Of a DNA stretch of 64,000 bases, positions 15,701-25,000 are shown piece after piece (position 1 is the stretch's first letter; every line of letters starts with the position of its first letter). Source of the stretch: Paenibacillus apiarius (GTDB lineage Bacteria; Bacillota; Bacilli; Paenibacillales; Paenibacillaceae); contig NZ_JAFFHZ010000001.1 in NCBI RefSeq assembly GCF_017052585.1, positions 5,890,001 to 5,954,000 on the forward strand, given 5' to 3'. The position numbers were made by a program, and so were the translations under genes. The notes under the pieces were generated by a model, which worked only from the letters and a program-made list of their open reading frames with translations, was not told the DNA's origin and ran no database searches.

Positions 15701-15977
15701 TAAGGGATCAGCGGATGAAAATATTGTATACCGTAAAGTCAATATTAACGGAAGCTTGCTAAAAGAACAGTTGCATTTCAGTATTGTCTATGACAAGAGC
15801 AAGTTGTCTGCTGAGAAGATAAAACTATTTATTGAAACATTCCATGATTGTTTAATGGCTACGATTCAATTTTGTGCATCACAGGAGGAGGTTGCCATCA
15901 CGATCTCGGATACGGATGCCACTGATTTGGTTGTAGACGATCTCCAGGTGATAAATGAGCTATTCGATCTAGAATAA
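1..15977 (+). CDS. Non-ribosomal peptide synthetase, four modules in view, 5' end outside window
   Basis: Giant cytoplasmic NRPS that activates amino acids as adenylates, loads them on carrier domains and condenses them. The frame is open back to base 3: the codons before the first candidate start (TTG at 63) encode residues matching the same place in the C domains near 21150 and 25700, so this is the 3' part of a longer gene. Domain order is half C, A, T, E; C, A, T; C, A, T, E; C, A, T, E. Every complete C domain keeps HHxxxDG, every E domain keeps HHxxxDxVSW and EGHGR, and every T domain keeps GG(D/H)S. The gene ends after the fourth E domain with an acidic tail (VVDDLQVINELFDLE) that looks like a donor communication helix. 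The next synthetase starts 26 nt further on. The product is not identified. Confidence 0.97.
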   Translation, partial: EVAEIKPIYKPQESEQQVERLAITLSPEDALQLRELIAAHQLTVSHVVETAWGVVLQAYSGLKDVVFGKVMSGRQADVRGREGIGGLFINTIPVRVASKEDMSILDLIKEMQQQGTESEQYAYCSLAEIQAQTEQKQNLIQVLYMFENDYVDENKLTDFMYEIEYGLDQTKYNLMLCAYEYEGKIVCEIIYNPNVYAREEIAQIVVRLEHVVQVIVANPEGKLSELETITEEEQAQILGSFNDTGLPYAKDKTIPALWEEQVANTPDAIALVYEDNHVTYDALNKKINQVAWALRRLHIEPDDRVVIVAERSVEMIAGMYGIIKAGAAYVPVDPTFPAERIQFILADCKPKAVLVYKATIETDLPTINLADDKLWEGMSDNPEQINGPNDLAYIIYTSGTTGQPKGVMLEHCGVVSLRHHLLKQYNVTSQDNVLQFANYVFDGSVWEMTLSLLLGATLTLVSKSIIADVTRFNSFMQESRITIAALPPQYYLQTAFTGVRWLITAGAATNESVIEQTRNSDTRYCNGYGPTECTVQATYWEYDGISDVPSNIPIGKPIANNHVYILDGDKLCGIGVPGELCVAGVGVARGYLNKPELTSKKFVANPFVPGERMYRTGDLAKWLPDGNIAYLGRIDDQVKIRGFRIEPGEVENALRQLEGIQDAAVIVRETHDGEKALSAYLVSKDRVQLQAVRQDLEEILPAYMMPAYMMQIDQLPVTRNGKLDKRALPEIVAVSEREYTAPKNELETQLCNILSEVLGVERVGTQDSFFELGGDSIKAIRIVSKLRSAGYQIAIKDIMQKYTVEAISYAAQKSVLEEQYEQDEVSGLVPLTPIVREFASWNLPMPHHFNQDMLMEIDLEDEKQLREVLDALIAHHDILRSVYREGQLEIVKVSDSKAYDLKVYDFSEEPAAAELMGAACTELHSSINLEEGPLVKAAMFRTGEGNLLFVGIHHIVVDGVSWRILQEDISTAIQQVKEGTQIRFPAKTASYKAWAEALAEYKGSPLLQKERAYWERVATQMESGKLGMDEQTGESGYGNYTIHLNEEETTQLIHQAGRAYNTEISDLLISALGMTVKKLTGARDVTIGMEGHGREPIHKQIDIDRTVGWFTSVYPVVVSCHDEIAKSIITTKEILRKIPNRGLGYGLLQEELPVRPLDVLFNYMGQMDAEAKGKKLHFFSSGKGLADENKMLSELFINGLISERRLTFTFRYNRGLFSSSTIQRFAEIYKACTQSMIAHCMQQEESVRTPSDYSAISITDEDLSVLHRFYPGKNEIQDIFDLLPLQEGILYHDLKSSGSEYLTQFVYQVNQHINTNFMSSAFQCLLKKHDVLRTAMVYEGLKHPKQIILSHRSLDWEEIDLTAYDEKEQLARLNELIEMDVKRGFDLQLNALFRIKIIKLSTNCTQLIWSFHHIIADGWCTELLCNDLKNYYNLLQDGYSIHDVEQVIEQEKCQVATYGDYIQWFQNQDEELALTYWFERLRDYDLTYKYRPYFEPPYSSSNLAQVKKKLDVELTSSLLLLAQAHQITINTITEAAWGIVLQQINFTNDIVFGKVISGRHAEVRGIESIVGLFINTIPVRVSADENTTIVALLQELQDQGIESTMHAHCSLVKIQEQTAQKSDLISSLFVFENHLAQEQQSEHTDGLQLALVSSRDETNYPLNLLAAVEDEALRFTVLYNPNKHALEEVEMMLSMLNNVLCAFAEYPEKKIFDVELIRKEEKARILGEFNNTASTYPKHKSIPDLFEEQVQLTPDQICVVCDKEQLSYQQLDKAAQGIATELRKRGVSSGQLIGIVCEKSVHMIVGLLGILKAGCGYVPINTDEPDNRLRFILEDCGLNIVLCGDVKGDMINVLQEHCTVIDLNGSYAAMTERALISADDIAYVMYTSGTTGYPKGVCVTHQNAVRLVKQTNYVDLNGAHILLTGALSFDASTFEIWGALLNGGKLVLADTQSITDGNMLGMLIHEHQITMMWMTAQLFNYMVDTRCEVFQPLQYLLVGGERLSAKHIKAVREKHPQLRVINGYGPTENTTFSVTYAIETDYFNIPIGKPISNSTAYILDRKMQLCGIGVPGELVVGGDGVAKGYMNQPKLTVEKFIENPLIPDERLYRTGDIAMWLPDGDIAYIGRIDDQVKIRGYRIEVGEVEHALRRLEGIQDAIVIAREQDRREKELYAYLVSSTEIQMHKVRNSLGETLPAYMVPQHMIQIEKVPMTRNGKVDKRALSEIQIVHEQQYTAAATELEVILCNIFGDVLSVDRVGIYDDFFALGGHSLHAVRVINQIEAMIGIRLPITTLFENPHIKALSQHLERISAGHTSQNTLYTKAVFEPIPHAMQKETYRMSSAQKRLYAIQEMDQNSTAYNMTLLRRMDADLDRERLQLALKQLIQRHESLRTSFHMENGEAIQRIHDHVPFTLLITEEEDDNTGFVRAFDLSQAPLIRVKVINQKEGGYLLAFDMHHIISDGTSINILMQDLSKLYNGEPLETMPIQYKDYSEWLQTQDMTEHETYWLNSLQGEIPVLDLPTDFTRPQVQQYTGKAVVSHVELREAVTALCRISGATEYMILLSTWMILLSKYSRQDDIIVGCPVNGRLHYDTEPIIGMFVNTIALRGRPSGKKNFVDFLSEMKEVCLKGIEHQAYPLEDLVDIMGLHRDMSRNPLFDVLFVFQNNEEADFDFYGINSMNVHDEYSLQHSSAKFDLTLEVTPMASGYHIEVRYATSLYQEESVRRMVKHYETLLAAVTQSPKLEICQLPMMTQAEREHILTSFNATSCVYDVTTPIHEQFEQIVQAMPGKTALRFRDQALTYAQLNMRANQLARILLLHGTRRGDFVGILLGRSIEMMVGILATLKVGAAYVPIDPTYPVERIQYMVEDSWLSAVLTQRQYDDTIELPSNVRRIHVDQEWCDESSHNLHTIVDATDIAYIIYTSGSTGKPKGVMVEHRSISNLIAGLDQLQNLDSTKTMLCVSNIAFDGTVYESLFALLKGMQIVIADEEAQHDPKLLLQLIEQYDVNIMKGTPTRMKMLMDEVRDVHPLHCLEVIVVGGEPLTDDLATALLEKWDIRLFNLYGPTEATVDATGIEIHVHDKVTIGKPIANVQVFILDSYGSPLPIGVAGELCISGPGVARGYLNRSDLTAEKFVDNPFLQGERMYCTGDLARWLPDGNIEYIGRIDDQVKVRGYRIELGEIEHVLRKQPDVLNAVVMVREDAAGDDYLCAYVVPNDQVTLDTEAIREDIRQVLPDYMIPAYIVPLVQFPITSNGKLDRRSLPEPDRKGRGNKYVAPRDQTESVLVNIFREVLGVERISIKDSFFELGGDSIKAIRIVSKMRSAGYLISVPDILSQYTVEKIAYKVGRESEIQYDQGEVTGQVMNTPIMHDFCARNYSNPNYHNQDALLTVRTDNETHIHEALQAVAVHHDILRAIYRDGSLTILSSTDSKLYELQVFEVHADLNGSAWIESASTRIHQSMDINKGPLMKAALFKTESANYLFLCIHHLVIDAVSWQILLEDLETALLQLKDGKEIKLPSKTLAFKDWAESLEEYRSTNEITTQANYWNTIIAAMQEEKLLIDDDPHDHGYEDVTITFRKDKTEQLIRQAGKAFGTEINDLLISAIGVATHALTKQSKVSVCLEGHGREAIHKKVDIDRTIGWFTVKFPIRVSCHDDLRKSIIDTKEMLRKVPLRGLGFGLLQGDYLAIESDIYFNYLGQLDTESNVTLFTNNKSIANSNGTEGAIDMNGYIVQNMLHFIIRYDRSKYNRNTVERFAALYKEKLGDIITYCCVQDKPVKTASDYSCDDLTSDELGLIREFIADKEDIDDIYTLTPMQEGILYHYLLNRQSTSYVTQMVYHYNGNQSEHTFGVALKLLTKRHDVLRTAIVYDHGAKSRQLLLRSREIEYAVVDWSDKDRAEQASHISTWVDSDLKRGFDLQQEALLRVTNIMLSRTEGKLIWSSHHIISDGWSDNVIFNDFIQICEKLQQGLSVVELEQGLEEEKEKSLHFKDFVNWLEKQDEERSLLYWRELLLDYEESADIKPLRQPEETSSEMKRINHKLPVDVTRQLLNTAATYNITLNTMIETALGIVLQELCGIKDVVFGKVVSGRNADVRGIEHIAGIFVNTIPIRICCDDGMHICDIWRKTQEQAILSDQHGHCSFAKVQRLTKQNTDLVKVLFTFDNDDTWDEVRQSETSAFQFTVEGGREQTNYTTTFKAYLDTSQLHVDALYDPRKLAAEDVVNIMSKIQSVSLSCAANPEMKLSELETTTEEEKEQILGAFQTKPTQYPHEESIKSLFEAQVKKTPDRIAVSCGTEQLTYAELNAKANIVANRLLATKAEHETGKGETMVALLLERNIDMVIGILGVVKAGYVYVPIDPEALQDRIQYTLSDSGASLLLVNQGKEHTVSFQQGGIYAIEHLYANIPGISDVPHRTELEANPDVSIAPQDALYIIYTSGTTGEPKGTIIEHECVVRLMKNDDMPFDFHEEDVWSLFAAYNFDVSVWEMYGALLYGGHLVVVPNDAKKDSYAFLDILREKRVTVLNQVPSSFYNLMQVELAEAGERLCVKHLIFAGEALQVGKLKAWHAKYPEMNIVNMYGITETTVHVTYKAITAEDIALDVNDVGKALPTLKIYMLDGDKLCGIGVPGELCVAGVGVARGYLNKPELTNKKFVENPFVPGERMYRSGDLAKWLPDGNIAYLGRIDDQVKIRGFRIELGEVENALRQLAGIQDAAVIVRETHDGEKALFAYLISKDQVQLQAVRQDLEEVLPAYMVPAYMMQIDQLPVTRNGKLDKRALPEIVAVSEKEYTAPKNELEAQLCNIFSEVLGVERVGTQDSFFELGGDSIKAIRIVSKLRSAGYQIAIKDIMQKYTVEAISYAAQKSALEEQYEQAEVSGLVPLTPIVREFASWNLPKPHHFNQDMLMEIDLEDEKQLREVLDALIAHHDMLRSIYREGQLEIVKVSASKAYELKVYDFSEEPAAAALMEAACTELHSSINLEEGPLVKAAMFRTGEGNLLFVGIHHLVVDGVSWRILQEDIGTAIQQVKEGTKIRFPAKTASYKAWAEALVEYKDSHLLQKERAYWERVAAQMAAGELWMDEQTGECGYGSCTIHLNKEETAQLIHQASRAYNTEINDLLISALGMTVKKLTGARDVTIGMEGHGREPIHKRIDIDRTVGWFTSIYPVVVPCHEDIAESIITTKEMLRKVPNRGLGYGLLQDELPVRPLEVMFNYMGQMDAEAKGRKLHFFSSGKGSADENIVYRKVNINGSLLKEQLHFSIVYDKSKLSAEKIKLFIETFHDCLMATIQFCASQEEVAITISDTDATDLVVDDLQVINELFDLE
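3830..6910 (+). other. NRPS module 2: C-A-T, predicted L-Val
   Basis: C about 3830-5130 (HHIIADG, DCL-type opening LPLQEGILYH, as expected after an E domain). A about 5230-6675. T about 6710-6910 with carrier Ser at 6810 in a GGHS context, the form used when no E domain follows. Pocket residues D-A-F-W-L-G-G-T-F match the known Val code DAFWIGGTFK except for I to L. This module is clearly diverged from modules 1 and 4-7. Confidence 0.82.
7010..11370 (+). other. NRPS module 3: C-A-T-E, D residue, substrate unassigned
   Basis: C about 7010-8250 opens with YRMSSAQKRLYAIQ and has HHIISDG. This is the LCL style, consistent with an upstream module lacking epimerization. A about 8335-9795, T about 9835-10035 (Ser at 9933, GGDS), E about 10085-11370 with HHLVIDAVSW and EGHGRE. 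The pocket reads D-G-Y-K-V-G-L-V-D. Lys at 278 with Asp at 331 suggests a polar substrate, but I know no matching code. Confidence 0.75.
11420..15900 (+). other. NRPS module 4: C-A-T-E, predicted D-Thr-like residue
   Basis: C about 11420-12720 (HHIISDG, LTPMQEGILYH), A about 12820-14355, T about 14395-14600 (Ser at 14481), E about 14640-15900. The pocket D-V-W-N-I-A-M-V-H differs from the known Thr code DFWNIGMVHK at two positions, and the surrounding NMYGITETTVHVTY is typical of Thr-type A domains. A, T and most of E are nearly identical to module 6. Confidence 0.78.
12721..15715 (+). repeat. Near-identical 3 kb block (A4-T4-E4), partner at 21786-24777
   Basis: The block aligns with 21786-24777 at a constant offset of 9065 bases until one codon is lost in the second copy near 23950, then at 9062. 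Reading across it I found only scattered single-base differences in the A domain. The one amino-acid change seen there is Glu/Ala in FVxNPF. The copies separate in the E-domain tail after SSGKGSA. Confidence 0.9.
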
Positions 15978-16003
15978 ATCTACTATAAGGTGGAGGAGCA
16001 GAC

Positions 16004-19000
16004 ATGAGCTCGAAAATGGTTTTAGGTTCCAAAATTGAGAATATTTATTCTCTTACCCCAGTACAAGAAGGAATGCTGTTTCATAAGCTGATGAATGGTG
16101 ATTCTACCGCTTATGTCGTTCAGCATCGTTTTGAACTGAATGGTCTGATTAATGAACAAAAGGTAAAAGAGGCAATACAACTTGTAACGATGAAGCATGA
16201 CGTTTTAAGAACTTCCATCGTATTTGAGAAATTGACTGTGCCAAGACAAATTATACTCAAGAACCGGGCAATAGAATATGAACGGATAGATTTATCGGAT
16301 ATTGCGGCATATGATCGAAACAATAAAATGGATATGATTGCGCAACTTGATGTGGAGCGCGGGTTTGATCTACAACGCGATTCTTTATTAAGGGTCAAGC
16401 TCGTTCATTTTGGAGCAAACCAATATAAGATGTTATGGACTTTTCATCACATCATTATTGATGGTTGGAGTTTATCTATTTTGTTCAGTGATTTCAAAAC
16501 GTATTATGACATGCTTGAACATGGAAAGAGCTTGCAATCTATCATGTCGATAGTGGAAACTGACAAGAAGAGAATCGAAAAATATGGAGATTATGTAAAG
16601 TGGCTGGAGCAGCAAAATGCTAATGAAGGCATTGCGTATTGGGAAGAATTATTATCTGACTATGATGGAGCAGCGGACATAAAGTCAACGGAGCAAACGC
16701 CATTAGCGGTGGAAACCGTTTCTTTGAGTGAAATGAAATTATCTAAAGAACAGACGGCAAGTTTGCAAAATCTCGCTGCCACCCATCATATTACGATGAA
16801 TACGATTGTGGAAACAGCCTGGGGAATTGTACTGCAATTGTATACAGGTGCCAAAGATGTTGTTTATGGCAAGGTAATTTCAGGCAGGCATGTTCCAATT
16901 AGAGGAATTGAAAAGATTGTGGGTCCATTTATCGTGACGATTCCCGCAAGAATCAGGTATAAAGAAGATGATATAGTTGTAGAAGTTTTGCACAGCACGC
17001 AGCTACAAGGAACGAAAAGTACAGCTTATTCTTATTGTCCCTTACAGCAAATTATGAGTTTAACGAAGCAAAAATCAGAGTTGATCAAGTATTTATATGC
17101 CTTTGAAAATTATGAGCTTGATGAGACTTTATTGACACAGCACAGTGAGGGACTTGGGTTAAATATAGAAACTTATCGGGAGCAAACTAATTATGATTTA
17201 GTCTTAATCGCAAATTATGAACACGGGTATTTGCGTTTTCAGATGCAGTATGCGTCAAATCGCTATGGATCAAAGGAAATAGAAGCAATGTTATTGCGCT
17301 TACAAGTTGTCTTACTCTCTTTCGCCAACAACCCAGAAATGAAGTTGTCTGAACTTGAGACGATAACAGAGGAAGAGAAAGAACAGATACTAGGTGCATT
17401 TAATGATACGAGCTTAGCGTATGCAAAGGATAAAACGATTCCAGCATTATGGGAAGAGCAGGTTGCTCACACCCCGGATGCCATCGCCGTTGTATATGAA
17501 GACAACGATGTGACGTATGACGCATTAAACCAAAAAATCAACCAAGTGGCATGGGCGCTTCGCAGACTGCACATTAAACCGGATGACCGCGTGGTTATCG
17601 TAGCAGAGCGAAGTGTGGAGATGATTGCCGGGATGTATGGCATCATCAAGGCAGGTGGCGCGTATGTGCCAGTCGATCCTACCATCCCAGCGGAGCGTAT
17701 GCAGTTTATCCTAAATGACTGCAAACCAAAGGCAGTGCTTGTGTATAAAGCTACGATTGAAACGGATCTGCCGACGATTAATCTGGCGGACGATAAGCTC
17801 TGGGAAGGGCAAAGCGACAATCCGGAGCAAGTCAATCGCCCCGATGATTTGGCTTATATTATCTATACCTCCGGAACGACGGGGCAGCCCAAAGGGGTAA
17901 TGTTAGCGCACAGCGGCGTAGTTGCGATGCGGAGTTACCTGCAGGAGAAGTATGAAGTGACGCAGCAAGATAACGTGCTTCAGTTTGCCAACTATATATT
18001 TGACGCCTCCGTATGGGAGATGACACTGTCGCTTTTGCTGGGTGCAAAGCTAACCCTTGTGTCCCAAGCGGTTCTATCGGATGTGAGCAGCTTTAACGCT
18101 TTTATCAAGAAAAACAGAATCACGTTGACGTTGCTGCCGCCGCAATACTATCTGCAGACGGATATAAGCGGACTACGGGTACTGACGACTGGGGGATCGG
18201 CAGCAAACGCGGAGATGATCGAAAAGGCAGGAAGCGGTACACGATATATCAATGCCTATGGCCCGACGGAAAGCACAGTATTGGCAACGGGATGGGAATA
18301 CGATGGAGAGAGTGACATTCCCAATCCTGTACCGATTGGGAAACCAACGAGCAATACGCAAATCTATATTATGGATGGCATGAAGCTATGCGGGATAGGT
18401 GTACCCGGGGAGTTATGTATTGCAGGCAGCGGTGTGGCAAAAGGGTACTTGAACCTTCCGGCACTAACCGCAGAGAAGTTTATTGAGAATCCATACGGGG
18501 AAGGAAAACTGTACCGGTCGGGAGACTTAGCCAAATGGTTGCCGGACGGGAACATAGCCTATTTGGGCCGTATTGATGACCAAGTGAAGATCAGGGGGTT
18601 CCGGATCGAGCCGGGAGAAGTGGAAAATGCGCTGCGGCAACTGGAAGGAATCCAAGATGCGGCGGTCATCGTGCGGGAAACCCATGACGGAGAGAAAGCG
18701 CTGTTTGCCTACCTCATATCGAAAGATCAAGTCCAGCTGCAAGCGGTGAGACGAGACTTGGAAGAAGTGCTGCCGGCCTATATGGTGCCCGCATATATGA
18801 TGCAGATAGATCAACTGCCGATGACGCGCAACGGCAAGCTGGATAAACGGGCGCTGCCGGAGATCGTGGCAGTAAGCGAGAAGGAATACACGGCTCCGAA
18901 AAACGAACTTGAAGCGCAACTATGCCATATCTTTAGTGAAGTACTGGGCGTAGAGCGAGTCGGCACGCAGGACAGCTTCTTTGAGCTGGGCGGGGACTCG

Positions 19001-22000
19001 ATCAAAGCGATACGGATCGTGTCGAAGCTAAGAAGTGCAGGATATCAAATCGCCATCAAAGATATTATGCAAAAGTATACCGTTGAGGCGATTAGCTATG
19101 CGGCACAAAAGTCTGCCCTAGAGGAACAGTACGAGCAAGCTGAAGTAAGTGGCCTCGTACCGCTGACACCGATCGTCAGAGAGTTTGCGTCCTGGAATCT
19201 TCCTAAGCCACACCACTTCAATCAGGACATGCTGATGGAGATTGATCTGGAAGATGAGAAGCAGCTTCGGGAAGTGCTTGATGCCCTTATAGCGCATCAT
19301 GATATGTTGCGGTCTATCTACCGGGAAGGTCAGCTAGAGATTGTAAAGGTGAGTGCCAGCAAAGCGTATGAGCTAAAGGTGTATGACTTTAGCGAAGAAC
19401 CAGCAGCAGCTGAACTGATGGAAGCGGCATGTACGGAACTGCACAGCAGTATCAACTTAGAAGAAGGGCCGCTGGTGAAGGCAGCGATGTTCCGGACGGG
19501 TGAAGGGAATCTGCTGTTTCTAGGGATCCATCATCTTGTTGTGGACGGCGTATCGTGGCGTATCCTGCAAGAAGATATCGGCACAGCCATCCGGCAAGTA
19601 AAAGAAGGGACCAAGATCCGATTCCCGGCAAAGACAGCGTCATATAAGGCATGGGCGGAGGCGTTGGTGGAATATAAGGACAGCCACCTCTTGCAGAAAG
19701 AACGGGTGTACTGGGAACAAGTAGTCACGCAGATGGCGGCAGGCGAACTCAGGATGGACGAACAGACAGGAGAAAGCGGTTATGACAGTTGCACGATACA
19801 TTTAAATAAGGAAGAAACCGAGCAGCTGATCCACCAGGCAGGTCGGGCCTATCATACCGAGATCAATGACTTGCTTATTAGCGCCCTGGGAATGGCCGTG
19901 AAGCAACTAACAGGGGCAAGAGATGTAACGATAGGCATGGAAGGACACGGAAGAGAACCGATTCATAAGCGGATCGATATCGACCGGACAGTCGGCTGGT
20001 TTACAAGTATATATCCGGTGGTGGTCCCGTGTCATGAGGATATAGCAGAAAGTATCATTACAACCAAAGAGACGCTACGTCAAATCCCGAACCGAGGCCT
20101 TGGATATGGTCTATTACAGGATGAATTGCCAGTCCGGCCGCTTGAAGTCATGTTTAACTACATGGGACAAATGGACGCTGAAGCGAAGGGGAAAAAACTA
20201 CACTTCTTTAGTTCGGGCAAGGGATCAGCCGCTGAAAATACCGTCTTTCGCAAGATGATCGTCAACGGGGGCATCATGGATGGAAAGCTACAGCTGACGA
20301 TCGGGTACAACTGCTCCTATCTATCCCGTGGGAGGATGCAATCCTTTAGTGAACGATACCGGGCAGCGTTACTTGCGATAAAAGACCACTGTATCGCGAT
20401 AAAAGAAACGGTTCAGACACCGTCTGATTACCGGGCAGCGCATTTAACCCGAACAGATTTATCGGTCATTCAACAAGCAGTCGGTGGTTCATCTCAGGTC
20501 GAGCGAATATACGGACTCACTTCCCTGCAGAAAGGAATGCTATACCATAGCATCGCCGAACCTGAATCGACAGCCTATAGAAATCAGAATATTTTTATAG
20601 GGCAAGGCTATGCCGATGAGTACATGGTGAAGCAGGCACTCAAACTTCTTGCGATACGACACGAAGTGCTGCGTACGGCGATTATTCATAAAGATATATC
20701 GATACCAAAACAAGTCGTGATCCGAGAGAGGGAAGTGGAATACGAAAGAACGGACCTCACGGGAGTAGAAGCAAGCGTACAGGCAGAAATGGTGGAAGCG
20801 ATCGTACACGATCAAATCCAGCGAGGCTTTGACCTCGCACAAGACTCGTTATTGCGTGTACACCACGTCGTCCTGTCAAAAGACTGTTATCAATTGATCT
20901 GGAATTTCCATCACATTATTATGGATGGTTGGAGTCTATCGGCGGTATACGGGGAGTTCAATCGACTCTATCAAGCGCTGCAACAAGGGGCTTTGCCATC
21001 TGATCTAAAGAAGCAGGTAATCAAGGACAAGCAGGATCGGGCCTCCTACGAAGATTATATCGTATGGCTAGAAAAACAGGATCAAGAAAAAGGGCTGTCT
21101 TACTGGTCAGACGTATTAGCAGGGTATGAAGAAGTCGCGGAGATTAAACCCGTGTATACACCGCAAGCGAGCGAACAGCAAGTGGAGCGCCTAGCGATTA
21201 CCTTAACACCTGAGGACAGATTGCGGATAAAAGAACTGACATCCGCCCATCACATGACGGTGAGTAATGTCGTGGAAACGGCCTGGGGAGTTGTCTTGCA
21301 AGCATACAGCGGACAAAAAGATGTGGTATTCGGGAAAGTAACATCTGGACGGCAAAGCGATGTGCGGGGAATAGAAGATATCGTCGGTCTGTTTATTAAT
21401 ACGATCCCTGTGCGTGTAGCGAGCAAAGAAGGCATGAGTGTCATGAGTCTGCTCAAAGACATGCAGCAGCAAGGGTCGGAAAGTGAACAATATGGCTATT
21501 GTTCGCTTGCAGAGATTCAAGCACAGACGGAGCAGAAACAGCACTTGATTCAAGTGCTCTATGCGTTTGAAAACTATTATGTAGATGAGGATAAGCTAAC
21601 AGATTTCACGCATAAGATCGTATCTGGCCGCGATCAAAACCAGTACAACTTGACGTTATGCGCATACGAGTCGGGGGAGAAAATAGTCTGTGAAATGCTT
21701 TACAATCCGAATGTGTATGCGAATGAGGAAATTGCACAAATGCTTGCGAGGTTAGAACATGTGCTACATGCCTTAGCCGTAAATCCAGAAATGAAGGTAT
21801 CTGAACTCGAGACGACAACAGAAGAAGAAAAAGAGCAGATACTAGGTGCGTTTCAAACTAAGCCAACCCAATATCCGCACGAGGAATCGATCAAAAGCTT
21901 ATTTGAGGCGCAGGTGAAGAAAACACCGGATCGGATAGCGGTATCTTGCGGGACGGAGCAACTGACGTATGCGGAGTTGAATGCGAAGGCGAACATCGTT

Positions 22001-25000
22001 GCCAATCGGCTGCTTGCTACTAAAGCCGAGCACGAAACAGGCAAAGGCGAAACGATGGTAGCGTTGCTGTTAGAACGCAATATTGATATGGTCATCGGGA
22101 TACTCGGAGTAGTGAAGGCCGGATATGTCTATGTGCCAATCGATCCAGAGGCACTACAAGACCGTATCCAGTATACACTGTCGGATAGTGGTGCAAGCTT
22201 GCTTCTTGTCAATCAAGGAAAAGAACATACAGTTTCATTTCAGCAAGGAGGAATATATGCGATAGAGCATCTGTATGCGAATATACCAGGTATATCGGAT
22301 GTACCACACAGAACAGAGCTGGAAGCCAATCCGGATGTATCCATCGCACCGCAAGATGCTCTATATATCATATATACGTCAGGCACGACAGGTGAACCAA
22401 AGGGAACGATAATCGAACATGAATGTGTCGTCCGGTTGATGAAAAACGATGACATGCCGTTTGATTTCCATGAAGAGGATGTATGGAGCCTGTTTGCAGC
22501 CTACAACTTTGACGTATCGGTATGGGAAATGTATGGAGCGCTATTATACGGAGGTCACCTTGTCGTCGTACCTAACGACGCCAAAAAGGACAGCTACGCC
22601 TTTTTAGATATACTACGTGAAAAAAGGGTAACGGTACTAAACCAAGTGCCATCCTCTTTTTATAATCTGATGCAAGTTGAGCTAGCAGAAGCAGGGGAGA
22701 GACTGTGCGTCAAACATCTAATCTTTGCCGGAGAGGCGCTGCAGGTAGGGAAATTAAAGGCATGGCATGCGAAGTATCCGGAGATGAACATCGTGAATAT
22801 GTACGGGATAACAGAGACGACTGTCCATGTAACGTACAAAGCGATCACGGCAGAAGATATTGCGCTAGATGTAAACGACGTCGGAAAGGCACTCCCTACA
22901 CTGAAGATCTATATGCTAGATGGGGACAAGCTATGCGGGATTGGTGTGCCCGGGGAATTGTGTGTGGCAGGCGTCGGCGTCGCAAGAGGCTACCTCAACA
23001 AACCGGAACTAACGAATAAAAAATTCGTAGCGAACCCTTTTGTACCAGGGGAGCGGATGTACCGGTCGGGGGACTTAGCCAAATGGTTGCCGGACGGGAA
23101 CATAGCCTATTTGGGCCGTATTGATGACCAAGTGAAGATCAGGGGGTTCCGGATCGAGCTGGGAGAAGTAGAAAATGCGCTGCGGCAACTGGCAGGAATC
23201 CAAGATGCGGCGGTCATCGTACGGGAAACCCATGACGGAGAGAAAGCGCTGTTTGCCTACCTCATATCGAAAGATCAAGTCCAACTGCAAGCGGTGAGAC
23301 AGGACTTGGAGGAAGTGCTGCCGGCTTATATGGTGCCCGCGTATATGATGCAGATTGATCAACTGCCGGTGACGCGCAACGGCAAGCTGGATAAACGGGC
23401 GCTGCCGGAGATCGTGGCAGTAAGCGAGAAGGAATACACGGCTCCGAAAAACGAACTTGAAGCGCAACTATGTAATATCTTTAGTGAAGTACTGGGCGTT
23501 GAGCGAGTCGGCACGCAGGACAGCTTCTTTGAACTGGGCGGGGACTCGATCAAAGCGATACGGATCGTGTCGAAGCTAAGAAGTGCAGGATATCAAATCG
23601 CCATCAAAGATATTATGCAAAAGTATACCGTTGAGGCGATTAGCTATGCGGCACAAAAGTCTGCCCTAGAGGAACAGTACGAGCAAGCTGAAGTAAGTGG
23701 CCTCGTACCGCTGACACCGATCGTCAGAGAGTTTGCGTCCTGGAATCTTCCTAAGCCACACCACTTCAATCAGGACATGCTGATGGAGATTGATCTGGAA
23801 GATGAGAAGCAGCTTCGGGAAGTGCTGGATGCCCTTATAGCGCATCATGATATGTTGCGGTCTATCTACCGGGAAGGTCAGCTAGAGATTGTAAAGGTGA
23901 GTGCCAGCAAAGCGTATGAGCTAAAGGTGTATGACTTTAGCGAAGAACAAGCAGCAGCACTCATGGAAGCGGCATGTACGGAACTGCACAGCAGTATCAA
24001 CTTAGAAGAAGGGCCGCTGGTGAAGGCAGCGATGTTCCGGACGGGTGAAGGGAATTTGCTATTTCTAGGGATCCATCATCTTGTGGTGGACGGCGTATCG
24101 TGGCGTATCCTGCAGGAAGATATCGGCACAGCCATCCAGCAAGTAAAAGAAGGGGCCAAGATCCGATTCCCGGCAAAGACAGCGTCATATAAGGCATGGG
24201 CGGAGGCGTTGGCAGAATATAAGGACAGCCACCTCTTGCAGAAAGAACGGGCGTACTGGGAACAAGTAGCCACGCAGATGGAGTCCGGGGAACTTGGAAT
24301 GGACGAACAGACGGGAGAAAGCGGTTATGACAGTTGCACGATACATTTAAATGAAAAAGAAACCGAGCAGCTGATCCACCAGGCAGGTCGGGCCTATCAT
24401 ACCGAGATCAATGACTTGCTTATTAGCGCCTTGGGAATGGCCGTGAAGCAACTAACAGGGGCAAGAGATGTAACGATAGGCATGGAAGGACACGGAAGAG
24501 AACCGATTCATAAGCGGATCGATATCGACCGGACGGTCGGATGGTTTACAAGTATATATCCAGTGCTGGTCCCGTGTCATGAGGATATAGCAGAAAGTAT
24601 CATTACAACCAAAGAGACGCTACGTCAAATCCCGAACCGAGGCCTTGGATATGGTCTATTACAGGATGAATTGCCAGTCCGGCCGCTTGAAGTCATGTTT
24701 AACTACATGGGACAAATGGACGCTGAAGCGAAGGGGAAAAAACTACACTTCTTTAGTTCGGGCAAGGGATCAGCCGCTGAAAATACCGTCTTTCGCAAGA
24801 TGATCGTCAACGGGGGCATCATGGATGGAAAGCTGCAGTTGGTGATCGGATACAACCGCTCCTATCTATCCCGTGAGAGGATGCAATCCTTTAGGGAACG
24901 ATACCTGGCAGCGTTACTTGCGATAAAAGACCACTGTATCGCGATAAAAGAAACGGTGCAGACACCGTCTGACTACCGGGCAGCGCATTTAACCCGAACG

